From Szabonella alba (GTDB lineage Bacteria > Pseudomonadota > Alphaproteobacteria > Rhodobacterales > Rhodobacteraceae): a DNA stretch of 64,000 nt. The stretch is taken from NCBI RefSeq assembly GCF_016765775.1, contig NZ_JAESVN010000012.1, positions 1 to 64,000 on the forward strand. The letters run 5' to 3'. Under the pieces are notes generated by a model, which made no database searches, was not told the origin of the DNA, and worked only from the letters and a program-made list of their open reading frames with translations. Within the stretch, counting starts at the first letter, position 1; each line of letters opens with the position of its first letter. Below, piece after piece: positions 1 through 7,876 of the stretch. The position numbers and the translations under genes are program-made.

Positions 1-43
1 CATTCTTGGCTAGGTCAACTCCAATTATGGCAAACTTCTTCAT
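1..43 (-). CDS. IS110-family transposase, 5' end only (runs off window)
   Basis: Read on the minus strand from the ATG at 43, the first 14 codons give MKKFAIIGVDLAKN, the characteristic start of IS110/IS1111 transposases; the GVDLAK stretch holds the first acidic residue of their RuvC-like DEDD catalytic domain. A purine-rich GGAGGG lies 7-12 bases upstream. The rest of the gene is outside the window, so intactness cannot be judged. Its neighbours are other mobile-element debris. The short match is distinctive, but it is only 14 residues. Confidence 0.72.
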   Translation of the reverse strand, partial: MKKFAIIGVDLAKN

Positions 44-146
44 GGGTACCCCCTCCTATGTGGCGATGATGACCTCACCACCCTGGCACATTGCGATGCC
101 GTCGGGCGGGGGTATCCACCACATCAGAACTGGATCGCATTCGTCG

Positions 147-173
147 GGAAAACAGTCCCCCGGACTGTTTTCC
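147..173. repeat. Perfect palindrome, 12-bp arms
   Basis: GGAAAACAGTCC and GGACTGTTTTCC are separated by CCC. It lies between the IS110-type gene start and the IS5-type remnant. It could be the target or end of the IS110-type element (the IS1111 subgroup is known to favour palindromes) or a dispersed genomic palindrome. There is no U-tract, so a terminator role is not favoured. Confidence 0.6.
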
Positions 174-181
174 GATCCTCC

Positions 182-343
182 TCATTCCGCAAACACCGCA
201 GGCCGACCGGGGCTGCCGTCATGCGGCGCAAGCCAGGTCATGTCCTTGTCCAGCCAGATCAACAGCGACCCACGCTTGCGCAGAGAAGCTGTGTAGCTGG
301 ACCAGTTCCTCGTGCGGTATCGGGCGAGTGATGGCTTGCTCAT
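182..343 (-). pseudogene. IS5-family transposase, N-terminal remnant (53 codons)
   Basis: The minus-strand frame from the ATG at 343 reads MSKPSLARYRTRNWSSYTAS, then RKRGSLLIWLDKDMTW and GRPAVFAE, and stops at 182. This is the N-terminal DUF4096/DDE entry region of IS5 (IS427/IS903-like) transposases, which normally continue for 200-300 more residues with the DDE catalytic domain. The stop comes just beside the palindrome at 147-173, so the element is cut there. Sequence near 395-410 (revcomp GGGCGTTGTTGCAAAACC) looks like the outer terminal inverted repeat of this IS class. Confidence 0.72.
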
Positions 344-410
344 ACGATCCGTCTAACCGCATGGATTCGCGATGTGAATCGTTGGGAGACAGGGTTTTGC
401 AACAACGCCC

Positions 411-788
411 AATGACACGCTCAATGGCGGCTATACGGCAAATGTGCTGACCGGCGGGGCGGGCGATGACCAGCTGTATGGCGATGCGGGGGCGGATGTC
501 TTTGTCTTCGATCAGTCCCCGGCTGCGGGCGGCACTGACCGGATTGTCGATTTCGTCTTGGGCGTCGACCGGATCGATCTCAGCGCGATGGATGCGGATG
601 CGTTACCGGCGGGCGATCAGTCCTTCACCTTCATCGGGGCGGCCCTGTTCTCGGGCGTCGCCGGTGAATTGCGCTATGACGCGGTGACCGGCAGGCTGCT
701 GGGCGATGTCACGGGCAATGCCAATGCCGATCTGACGGTGAACCTTGACGGTGTGGCAGCACTTGGGTTTGGTGATCTGATCCTGTGA
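411..788 (+). pseudogene. RTX calcium-binding protein, C-terminal fragment
   Basis: The frame reads NDTLNGG, then LTGGAGDDQLYGDAGADVF, a glycine/aspartate-rich RTX nonapeptide of the beta-roll type. It then has the FDQSPAAGGTDRIVDFVLG and DLTVNLDG features of the serralysin/peptidase M10 C-terminal domain found in exported type I secretion substrates. The ORF could start at a GTG at 444, but the RTX-like frame is open upstream to 378, where IS5-end sequence takes over. The gene is therefore best seen as the 3' end of a larger RTX protein truncated by insertion. The N-terminal catalytic or adhesive part is absent, so the original substrate is unknown. Confidence 0.75.
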
Positions 789-792
789 CCGT

Positions 793-810
793 CCCGGCCG
801 CGAGGCCGGG
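793..810. terminator. GC hairpin between RTX remnant and regulator gene
   Basis: A CCCGGCC / GGCCGGG 7-bp stem with a GCGA tetraloop sits just after the RTX stop and between convergent genes. It has no U-run on either side, so it is only a candidate terminator or mRNA 3'-end structure. Confidence 0.4.
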
Positions 811-833
811 GCGCATGGTTTCAGGATATTCAG

Positions 834-1844
834 TCAGGCCCCGTCGCGCAGGATGCCGTTGCCCGCGTAGTTCCGGCTGCGGCGCCGGAAGGCCAGCGCG
901 CTTTCGCCAAAGCGGCGCGAAAAGGCCCGCGACAGGACCGAGGGACAACTGAACCCGGTCAGCACCGCAATCTCGGCCATGTTCAGATCGCTGCCCGCAA
1001 GATTGCGCCGCACCGCCTGAAGCCGCAATTCGGCATAGAACGCACCGGGACTATAGCCCAGATCCCGCTGGAACAGGTTTTCCAGCCGCCGCACCGAAAG
1101 CCGGACCCTTGCGGCAATATCCCTGATGCGCAGGGGGGCCGAGACTGTGGCCTCCATCATGCCGATGGCGGCGGAAACCTTGGCATCCACCGCCACCCCG
1201 TCATATTGCGGGTTCTGCTGCGGCGTCCGGCGGTCGCTGGTCGCGGTGATGAAACTGGTCGCCACCTCATGCGCCAGCCGCGCACCGAAGCGGCGGCGGA
1301 TCAGGTCGATGGTCATGTCCAGCGCGGGCCCGGCCCCGCCCGCCGTGATACGGTTGCCGGAAATCACGAAACGGTCAGGCACCACCTCAAGATCGGGATA
1401 GGTCTGCGCCAGCGCGTCCAGATCCTCCCAATGCACGGTGACGCGGTGACCGTTCAGCAGCCCGGCCTTGGCCAGAACCCATGACCCCGCATCCACCGCC
1501 GCCATGGTGCCGACCGACGACGCCAGTTTGCGCAACCCGGTCAGCAGCGGCGTGGTGATGACTTCGGCAATGCGGAACCCGGCGATCACGATCAGAAGAT
1601 CAAAGCCCTGCGCCGCCGCCAATGTCGGCTGGCAGGGCAGTTCCAGCCCGCAGGTCAGCGGCACCGAGGTCAGCCCCGGTGAAACGACCAGCCATTGAAA
1701 CGCCTCACGCCCCAATTGCCGGTTGGCGCTGCGCAACGGGTCCAGCGTCGAGGCCACCGTCAGAAGTGAGGCATGCGGCAGCACCAGAAGCGCCACCCGG
1801 CAGGGCGGCGGCAGGGCGGTTGTGCGTGTTGCCTTTTCCGTCAT
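834..1844 (-). CDS. cdhR: GlxA/CdhR-type transcriptional regulator (DJ-1/PfpI domain + AraC-type HTH)
   Basis: A 336-residue protein from the ATG at 1844. The N-terminal half is a DJ-1/PfpI-like fold (RVALLVLPHASLLTVAST, DLLIVIAG, GSWVLAKAGLLNG), and the last ~100 residues are an AraC-type double helix-turn-helix (RLSVRRLENLFQRDLG, AEIAVLTGFSCPSVLSRAF). This architecture is that of GlxA-family activators such as CdhR, the carnitine dehydrogenase regulator of Pseudomonas. It is divergent from the carnitine operon starting at 1913, with under 70 bp between the genes, so it very likely controls that operon in response to carnitine or a derivative. An in-frame ATG at 1886 would add 14 residues that do not look like the family. 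The symbol rests on context as well as similarity. Confidence 0.82.
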   Translation of the reverse strand: MTEKATRTTALPPPCRVALLVLPHASLLTVASTLDPLRSANRQLGREAFQWLVVSPGLTSVPLTCGLELPCQPTLAAAQGFDLLIVIAGFRIAEVITTPLLTGLRKLASSVGTMAAVDAGSWVLAKAGLLNGHRVTVHWEDLDALAQTYPDLEVVPDRFVISGNRITAGGAGPALDMTIDLIRRRFGARLAHEVATSFITATSDRRTPQQNPQYDGVAVDAKVSAAIGMMEATVSAPLRIRDIAARVRLSVRRLENLFQRDLGYSPGAFYAELRLQAVRRNLAGSDLNMAEIAVLTGFSCPSVLSRAFSRRFGESALAFRRRSRNYAGNGILRDGA

Positions 1845-1912
1845 CCGATTGCGCAATTTGCCATTCCGGCCCCGTTCTGCGCGCATATCATTGCGCTGTA
1901 AAGGAGGACCCC

Positions 1913-2827
1913 ATGCCCTTGACCATGAATCGCGAGGTTTTCATCACCTGTGCCGTGACCGGCTCGGGCGGCACGCAGGACCGGAGCCCGCATGTGCCGC
2001 GTTCACCGCGCGAGATCGCCGAAAGCGCGATTGCCGCCGCAAAGGCCGGGGCGGCGGTGGTGCATTGCCATGTGCGCGACCCCGAAACCGGCAAACCGTC
2101 GCGCGACCCGGCGCTGTATCGCGAAGTGACGGAACGCATCCGTGACAGTGCGACCGATGTCGTGCTGAACCTGACCGCCGGAATGGGCGGTGATCTGCTG
2201 TTCGACGGCACCGAAGCGATGAACCGCATGAGCGCGAAATCCGATATGGCGGGCGCGGCAGAGCGTGTGCAGCATGTCGTCGATTGCCGCCCCGAAATCT
2301 GCACGCTGGATTGTGGCACGATGAATTTCGCCGAGGCCGATTATGTCATGGTCAACACGCCGGGCATGTTGCGCGACATGGCGGCCCGGATGGCCGCAAG
2401 CGGTGTGCGGATCGAGATCGAGGCCTTTGACACCGGCCATCTGTGGTTCGCCAAGCAGCTTGTGACCGAAGGCATTATTCCCGACCCGGTGCTGGTGCAG
2501 CTTTGCATGGGCGTGCCATGGGGCGCACCGGATGACCTGAACACCTTTCTGGCCATGGTCAACAATGTGCCGCAGGACTGGCATTGGTCGGCCTTTGCCA
2601 TCGGGCGCAATCAGATGGCCTATGTCGCCGCCGCTGTGCTGGCCGGGGGCAATGTGCGCGTCGGGCTGGAGGACAATCTCTGGCTGGACAAGGGCGTGCT
2701 GGCCACCAATGCGCAACTGGTGGAACGCGCGGTCGGCATCGTGCAGGCCATGGGCGCGCGGGTCATCACCCCGGCCGAGGTGCGCGCAAGGCTGAAGATG
2801 GAAAAGCGCGCGCCGGTGGGCCGGTAG
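1913..2827 (+). CDS. 3-keto-5-aminohexanoate cleavage-type BKACE (DUF849), probable dehydrocarnitine:acetyl-CoA cleavage enzyme
   Basis: 304 residues starting at the ATG after a strong AAGGAGGA. BKACE enzymes are Zn-dependent TIM-barrel proteins that react a beta-keto acid with acetyl-CoA to give acetoacetate and a new acyl-CoA. Visible family features are FITCAVTGSGG near the N-terminus, the metal-ligand VVHCHVRD motif, LNLTAGMGG, and GGNVRVGLEDNLW near the C-terminus. With carnitine 3-dehydrogenase next in the operon, the expected substrate is 3-dehydrocarnitine, giving betainyl-CoA plus acetoacetate, as known for carnitine-degrading Pseudomonas and other bacteria. The family is certain; the substrate is inferred from neighbours. 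Confidence 0.88.
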   Translation: MPLTMNREVFITCAVTGSGGTQDRSPHVPRSPREIAESAIAAAKAGAAVVHCHVRDPETGKPSRDPALYREVTERIRDSATDVVLNLTAGMGGDLLFDGTEAMNRMSAKSDMAGAAERVQHVVDCRPEICTLDCGTMNFAEADYVMVNTPGMLRDMAARMAASGVRIEIEAFDTGHLWFAKQLVTEGIIPDPVLVQLCMGVPWGAPDDLNTFLAMVNNVPQDWHWSAFAIGRNQMAYVAAAVLAGGNVRVGLEDNLWLDKGVLATNAQLVERAVGIVQAMGARVITPAEVRARLKMEKRAPVGR

Positions 2828-2835
2828 CCCCCAAC

Positions 2836-2939
2836 CTCTCCCTCCGCCACGAGGGGGGAGGGAAGCGCCCGGGATCGACGGGCGGCACGGATGAAATCAG
2901 GCGGTCCCCTCCCCCTTGTGGGGGAGGGATGGGGAGGGG
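2836..2939. repeat. GC-rich palindromic intergenic repeat
   Basis: The gap between the cleavage enzyme and the carnitine dehydrogenase genes holds CCCTCCCCC TTGT GGGGGAGGG at 2907-2928, preceded by a weaker CCTCTCCCTCC...GGGGGGAGG hairpin. This style of repeat is common between genes in GC-rich alphaproteobacteria. Inside an operon it could limit read-through or stabilise mRNA. Confidence 0.55.
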
Positions 2940-2971
2940 GGCTTGGCCCCGCGAATGACAGGATCAGGACC

Positions 2972-4432
2972 ATGACACAAAAAGCGGCAATCATCGGGGG
3001 CGGGGTCATCGGCGGCGGTTGGGCCGCGCGTTTCCTGCTCAATGGCTGGGATGTGGCGGTGTTCGACCCCGACCCCGAGGCCCCCCGCAAGGTGGACGAG
3101 GTTCTGGCCAATGCACGCGCCGCCCTGCCCGCCCTGTCGGACGGCCCGATGCCGCCCGAAGGGCGGCTGAGCTTTGCCGAAACGCTGACCGAGGCGGTCG
3201 AAGGGGCGGATTACATTCAGGAATCGGTTTCCGAACGTCTGGACCTCAAGCACCGCGTCTTTGCCCAGATCCAGCAGGTATCCCCCGATGCGCCCATCGG
3301 CAGTTCCACCTCGGGCTTCAAACCGTCCGAATTGCAGGAAGGGGCAGCCAATCCCGCGACGATCTTTGTCGCCCATCCGTTCAACCCGGTCTATCTGCTG
3401 CCTCTTGCCGAAATCGTGCCTTCGGCGGTTTCCGATCCGGCGCTGATCGAACGCGCCAAGGAAATCCTGCGGGAACTGGGCATGTTCCCGTTGCATGTCC
3501 GCAAGGAGATCGACGCCCATATCGCCGACCGTTTCCTTGAGGCGGTCTGGCGTGAGGCGCTGTGGCTGGTCAAGGACGGCGTCGCCACGACCGAGGAAAT
3601 CGATGAGGCGATCCGCATGGGCTTTGGCCTGCGCTGGGGGCAGATGGGCCTCTTCGAGACCTATCGCGTGGCGGGCGGCGAGGCGGGCATGAAGCATTTC
3701 ATGGCGCAGTTCGGGCCCTGCCTGTCCTGGCCCTGGACCAAGCTGATGGATGTACCCGAATTCAATGATGAACTGGTCGATCTGATCGCCGGGCAATCCG
3801 ACGCGCAATCGGGGCATCATACCATCCGGGAACTGGAGCGCATCCGCGACCAGAACCTGATCGGCTTTCTGCGCGTGCTGAAAGACCGCGACTGGGGCGC
3901 GGGCAAGGTCCTGCTGGATCATGATGCGCGCCGCCGTGCGGCGATGCCTGATCCGTCACCCGACCATGCCGCGCCGATGGAAATGGCCCGGATGACCGTG
4001 CTGCCGGGCTGGATCGACTATAACGGTCATATGACCGAAAGCCGCTATCTGTTCGCCGCGTCCGAAACCTGTGACGCCTTTCTGCGCCATATCGGCGCCG
4101 ATATCGCCTATGTCGGCACGGGGTTCAGCTATTACACCGCCGAAACCCATATCCTGCATCTGGGCGAGGCAAAACTTGGCGATGCGCTGACCGGCACGGT
4201 GCAGGTGCTGCATGTGGATGAAAAACGGTTGCATATCTTCATCCGCATCCTGAAAGAAGGCGCGCCGGTCGCCACGCTGGAACAGATGCTTTTGCATGTC
4301 GACATGAAGGCGGGCCGGGCTGCGCCTGCGCCACAGGCAATTCAGGACCGGCTGCGCCCCATCGCCGCCGCCCATGCCGCCCTGCCCCGGCCCGAGGGCG
4401 CGGGTCGCCATGTCGGCCAGCGGAGGGCATGA
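2972..4432 (+). CDS. lcdH: L-carnitine 3-dehydrogenase fused to a hotdog thioesterase
   Basis: 486 residues. The first ~320 are a 3-hydroxyacyl-CoA-dehydrogenase-type oxidoreductase: the Rossmann motif GGGVIGGGWAARF at the N-terminus, SSTSGFKPSEL, and the AHPFNPVYLLPLAEIVPS segment typical of carnitine dehydrogenases. It oxidises carnitine to 3-dehydrocarnitine with NAD. The last ~150 residues (from about 335) form a hotdog-fold thioesterase (LPGWIDYNGHMTESRYL, YTAETHILHLGEA), known as a natural C-terminal fusion in some rhizobial and pseudomonad enzymes. It would hydrolyse betainyl-CoA to glycine betaine. The stop overlaps the next start. The chosen ATG is the first that keeps the dinucleotide-binding motif at the N-terminus. 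Confidence 0.9.
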   Translation: MTQKAAIIGGGVIGGGWAARFLLNGWDVAVFDPDPEAPRKVDEVLANARAALPALSDGPMPPEGRLSFAETLTEAVEGADYIQESVSERLDLKHRVFAQIQQVSPDAPIGSSTSGFKPSELQEGAANPATIFVAHPFNPVYLLPLAEIVPSAVSDPALIERAKEILRELGMFPLHVRKEIDAHIADRFLEAVWREALWLVKDGVATTEEIDEAIRMGFGLRWGQMGLFETYRVAGGEAGMKHFMAQFGPCLSWPWTKLMDVPEFNDELVDLIAGQSDAQSGHHTIRELERIRDQNLIGFLRVLKDRDWGAGKVLLDHDARRRAAMPDPSPDHAAPMEMARMTVLPGWIDYNGHMTESRYLFAASETCDAFLRHIGADIAYVGTGFSYYTAETHILHLGEAKLGDALTGTVQVLHVDEKRLHIFIRILKEGAPVATLEQMLLHVDMKAGRAAPAPQAIQDRLRPIAAAHAALPRPEGAGRHVGQRRA

Positions 4433-5595
4433 TGCAGTTCGGACTGAGCGATGAACAGCGGATGATCGTCAACACCACCCGCGCCTTTGTCGAGGCAGAA
4501 CTGTATCCGCATGAGGCCGAGGTGGAACGCAGCGGTCATCTGCCGCTGGACCTGATCCGGGATTTGCAGGCCAAGGCCATGGCGGCGGGGCTTTATGCTG
4601 CCAATATGCCCGAGGAGGTGGGCGGCGCGGGTCTCGATACCCTGTCCTGGCTGCTTTACGAACGCGAATTGGGCCGCGCGAATTATGCGCTGCACTGGAC
4701 CTGTGTCGCGCGCCCCTCGAACATCCTGCTGGCCGGCACCCCGGAACAGCGCGAACGCTATCTGATGCCCTGTATCCGGGGGGAAACCTGGGATTGTCTG
4801 GCGATGACCGAACCGGGTGCCGGATCGGACCTGCGCGGCATGAAGGCCAGCGCCCGGCCTGACGGATCGGATTGGGTGCTGAACGGCACCAAGCATTTCA
4901 TCTCCCATGCCGATATCGCGGGCTTCACCATCGCCTTCATGGCGACCGGGGAAGAGGACACACCGCGCGGCCCGAAAAAGAAGATCACGGCGTTCTTCGT
5001 CGACAAGGGCACACCCGGTTTCACCGTGCGCGACGGCTATCGCAATGTCAGCCATCGCGGCTATTCCAATGCCGTGCTGGAATTCGACGACTGCCGGGTG
5101 CCTGCCGAAAATGTGCTGGGTGAGCCGCACAAGGGCTTCGAGGTCGCCAATACATGGCTGGGCGCGACCCGGTTGCAGGTCGCCGCAACCTGTCTGGGGC
5201 GCGCGGCGCGGGCGCTGGATCATGCGGTATCCTATGCCGCCGAGAGGCGGCAGTTCGGTCAGGCCATCGGCAAGTTTCAGGGTGTCAGCTTCAAGCTGGC
5301 CGACATGGCGATGGAGTTGAAGGCCGCCGAACTGCTGACATGGGAGGCGGGCTGGAAATTCGATCAGGGTACGGTCACCGAGGCGGATATGTCCATGGCG
5401 AAGCTCAAGGCAACCGAGATGCTGGCCATGGTCGCGGATGAGGCGATCCAGATTCATGGCGGCATGGGCCTGATGGAGGAACTGCCGCTGGAACGGATCT
5501 GGCGCGATGCGCGGGTGGAACGGATCTGGGAAGGCACATCCGAGATCCAGCGCCATATCATCAGCCGCGAACTTCTGCGCGCGGTTGGTGGCTGA
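4429..5595 (+). CDS. Acyl-CoA dehydrogenase (CaiA-like; probable gamma-butyrobetainyl/crotonobetainyl-CoA step)
   Basis: 388 residues, full length for an FAD acyl-CoA dehydrogenase. Signatures are CLAMTEPGAGSDLRG (substrate/FAD loop), ERRQFGQAIGKFQ, QIHGGMGLMEELPLER, and WEGTSEIQRHIISRELL at the end. The start overlaps the previous stop as ATGA; tandem ATGs at 4429 and 4432 are both possible, with a GGAGGG just upstream. In this operon the likely substrate is a trimethylammonium acyl-CoA. In an aerobe it may oxidise gamma-butyrobetainyl-CoA to crotonobetainyl-CoA rather than work as the reductase known from anaerobic E. coli. The exact substrate is an inference. Confidence 0.85.
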   Translation: MMQFGLSDEQRMIVNTTRAFVEAELYPHEAEVERSGHLPLDLIRDLQAKAMAAGLYAANMPEEVGGAGLDTLSWLLYERELGRANYALHWTCVARPSNILLAGTPEQRERYLMPCIRGETWDCLAMTEPGAGSDLRGMKASARPDGSDWVLNGTKHFISHADIAGFTIAFMATGEEDTPRGPKKKITAFFVDKGTPGFTVRDGYRNVSHRGYSNAVLEFDDCRVPAENVLGEPHKGFEVANTWLGATRLQVAATCLGRAARALDHAVSYAAERRQFGQAIGKFQGVSFKLADMAMELKAAELLTWEAGWKFDQGTVTEADMSMAKLKATEMLAMVADEAIQIHGGMGLMEELPLERIWRDARVERIWEGTSEIQRHIISRELLRAVGG

Positions 5596-5604
5596 CGCGC
5601 CGCG

Positions 5605-5655
5605 CCGGGGGTTTTGCACCCCCGGACCCCCGCAGGATATTTGAGAACAGATGAA
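5605..5655 (+). repeat. Rhodobacteraceae-type intergenic repeat, forward copy
   Basis: Hairpin CCGGGGG / CCCCCGG (loop TTTTGCA) at 5605-5625, followed by ACCCCCGC and AGGATATTTGAGAACAG at 5634-5650. It faces an inverted copy at 5771-5846; related to 8728-8777. Confidence 0.55.
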
Positions 5656-5770
5656 GGAACCAAATGTTAACCTTTGCCCTCCATCCTTCTGACGCGGTAC
5701 AGGCGGGGACGCCGATGACCGTAACAGGTGAAGCGACCCTGCCTCCTTCGTTGGGGGCAGGGCGTCTTGT

Positions 5771-5846
5771 GAGTTTCATCTGTTCAAAAGTATCCTCGGA
5801 GGGAGGAGGCGCGCCCCGCGCCTCCGTGGGGGGCAGACAGCCCCCC
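5771..5846 (-). repeat. Rhodobacteraceae-type intergenic repeat, reverse copy
   Basis: On the minus strand it reads GGGGGG CTGTCTG CCCCCC (5828-5846), then a 9-bp hairpin GGAGGCGCG / CGCGCCTCC (5805-5825), then CCGAGGATACTTTTGAACAG. It lies immediately 5' of the acyl-CoA ligase gene and is convergent with the copy at 5605-5655. The ~120 bp between the two copies has no convincing gene. Confidence 0.55.
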
Positions 5847-5878
5847 TTCGACATTCACCGTCGAGTGTGGACCGTGGC

Positions 5879-7876
5879 ATGAGCCGCCTGTCACGCCTGC
5901 TGCGACCCCGGTCGATTGCCGTTCTCGGCTCGGGCTGGGCGCTGAATGTGATCGAGCAATGCCGCGCAATGGGATTTGCGGGTCCGGTCTGGCCGGTGCA
6001 TCCGACGCGGGCGCAGATCGGCGGGCTGGACTGCTATCGCTCGCTTGCCGATCTGCCCGGGGTGCCGGATGCGACCTTCATCGGGGTCAATCGCCATGCC
6101 ACGCTTGAGGTGGTGCGGGAGCTTTCGGCCATGGGGGCCGGGGGGGCGATCTGCTTCGCCTCAGGCTGGCAGGAGGCAGGCGAGGCGGATCTTCAGGCCG
6201 GACTTGTGGCGGCGGCGGGGGATATGCCGGTGCTCGGCCCGAATTGCTATGGCCTGATCAACTATCTCGATGGGGCGCTGCTCTGGCCGGATCAGCATGG
6301 CGGGCGGCGGGTGGAACGCGGGGTTGCGCTGCTCAGTCAGTCCTCGAATATCGTCATCAACCTGACGATGCAGGCGCGGGGGCTGCCGGTGGCCTATGTC
6401 GCCTGTCTGGGCAATGCAGCACAGGTGGGGCTGACCGAACTGGCCGGGGAATTGCTGGCCGATCCGCGCGTCACCGCGCTGGGGCTTTATGTCGAGGGGA
6501 TCGGCGATGCGCCGGGGTTCGCGGCACTGGCCGAACGGGCGGCAAAGGCGGGCAAGGGCATCGTCTGCATCAAATCGGGCAAGACCGAACAGTCCCGGCA
6601 GGCGGCGCAGTCGCATACCGCGTCGCTGGCCGGTGGCGGCGCGGCCTCATCGGCCTTTCTGCGGCAGGCAGGCGTGGCCGAGGTTGCCAGCCCCGATGCG
6701 CTGATCGAGACGCTGAAAATCTTTCATGTTCACGGACCATACCTTGGCCCGCGACTCTGTTCGCTGTCCTGTTCGGGCGGAGAGGCGGGGCTGGTCGCCG
6801 ATCTGGCCGCCCCGGCGGGTCTGGAATTTCCGCCCGTGCCCGGCCCGGTAGCAGCGCATCTGTCCGGGATTCTGGGGCCGATTGTCGCCATTGCGAACCC
6901 GCTGGATTACCACACCTTCATCTGGGGCGACGGGCCGCGCACGACGGATGTGTTCAGCACCATGTTGGCCGCCTATGATGCGGGGATCTTCATCATTGAC
7001 CCGCCGCGCCCCGACCGTTGCGATCCGTCCAGCTTTCTCCCGGCGCTGACGGCCATCGAGGCGGCACAGGCCGCGACCGGCAAACCCGCCTTTCCGGTCT
7101 CGTCACTGTCCGAGAATTTCGATGAGGATCTGGCGATTGCAATGATGGCGCGCGGAGTTGCGCCCCTGATGGGGCTGGAGGCGGCATTGCCTGCGTTGAA
7201 GGCGGTGCAGCGACCGGCCGCGCGTCCGGGCTGGCGTCCCTTGCCCGCCTTGCCTGTCCGCCCGGTCAGGCTGCTGGATGAGGCAGAGGCCAAGGCGCGG
7301 CTGGCCTCTGCCGGGATTGCCGTGCCGCAGGGCGTGACGGCGGCGGACCTGCCGGGACTTGCGGCGCGGACCCATGCGTTGGCGGGGCCTTTCGCGCTGA
7401 AAGGTCTGGGCTTTGCCCACAAGACCGAGGCGGGGGCGGTGCGGCTGAACCTTGTCTCGCTGGAGGGGCAGGCCGAAATACCGGGGGCGACGGGCTATCT
7501 GGCCGAGGAAATGGTGACGGGGGCGCTGGCCGAACTGCTGGTCGGGTTGCGGCGCGATCCGGTTTACGGCGCGACGGTAACGCTGGGATTGGGCGGCACC
7601 ATGGCGGAACTGCTGGCCGATACGGTGACGCTGGTCCTGCCGGTCACCGGGGACGAGGTGAACGAGGCGCTGCGCCGCCTGCGGCTTTGGCCGCTGCTGG
7701 ACGGCTATCGCGGGCGGGCGGTGGCGGATTCCGGCGCGGTGGTCGCCGCGGTGCTGGCATTGCAGGACATGATACAGGCCGATGACCGGCTTGAGGAAAT
7801 TGAAATCAATCCGCTGATGGTCCGCGCCCGCGGTGCCATTGCGGCGGATGCGGTGATCTGGGAGGCAGAGACATGA
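5879..7876 (+). CDS. NDP-forming acyl-CoA ligase (acetate-CoA ligase family), probable carnitine/gamma-butyrobetaine activation
   Basis: 665 residues from the ATG at 5879 (a GTG 12 bases upstream is also possible). The order is CoA-binding Rossmann domain (RPRSIAVLGSG, residues 1-120), succinyl-CoA-ligase-like domains (GPNCYGLINY; QAAQSHTASLAGGG holding the phosphorylatable His of this class; SCSGGEAGLVADL), and a C-terminal ATP-grasp domain (GLGFAHKTEAGAVRLNL, EIEINPLMV). Such ligases use ATP or GTP to make acyl-CoA, giving ADP/GDP and phosphate. It takes the place usually held by the AMP-forming CaiC ligase, so it probably activates a betaine-type acid. The last bases overlap the next start, so the two genes are translationally coupled. 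Substrate is inferred from context only. Confidence 0.82.
   Translation: MSRLSRLLRPRSIAVLGSGWALNVIEQCRAMGFAGPVWPVHPTRAQIGGLDCYRSLADLPGVPDATFIGVNRHATLEVVRELSAMGAGGAICFASGWQEAGEADLQAGLVAAAGDMPVLGPNCYGLINYLDGALLWPDQHGGRRVERGVALLSQSSNIVINLTMQARGLPVAYVACLGNAAQVGLTELAGELLADPRVTALGLYVEGIGDAPGFAALAERAAKAGKGIVCIKSGKTEQSRQAAQSHTASLAGGGAASSAFLRQAGVAEVASPDALIETLKIFHVHGPYLGPRLCSLSCSGGEAGLVADLAAPAGLEFPPVPGPVAAHLSGILGPIVAIANPLDYHTFIWGDGPRTTDVFSTMLAAYDAGIFIIDPPRPDRCDPSSFLPALTAIEAAQAATGKPAFPVSSLSENFDEDLAIAMMARGVAPLMGLEAALPALKAVQRPAARPGWRPLPALPVRPVRLLDEAEAKARLASAGIAVPQGVTAADLPGLAARTHALAGPFALKGLGFAHKTEAGAVRLNLVSLEGQAEIPGATGYLAEEMVTGALAELLVGLRRDPVYGATVTLGLGGTMAELLADTVTLVLPVTGDEVNEALRRLRLWPLLDGYRGRAVADSGAVVAAVLALQDMIQADDRLEEIEINPLMVRARGAIAADAVIWEAET

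Noticed and set aside
793-810. Hairpin as a proven intrinsic terminator
   Set aside because: No U-tract on either strand; kept only as a low-confidence candidate.
1845-1886. Longer start for the CdhR-type regulator
   Set aside because: The extra 14 residues are basic and unlike the family; the ATG at 1844 places the DJ-1 domain normally.
2003-2716. Minus-strand 237-codon frame opposite the BKACE gene
   Set aside because: Shadow of a strongly recognised gene; His/Arg/Gln-rich with no domain.
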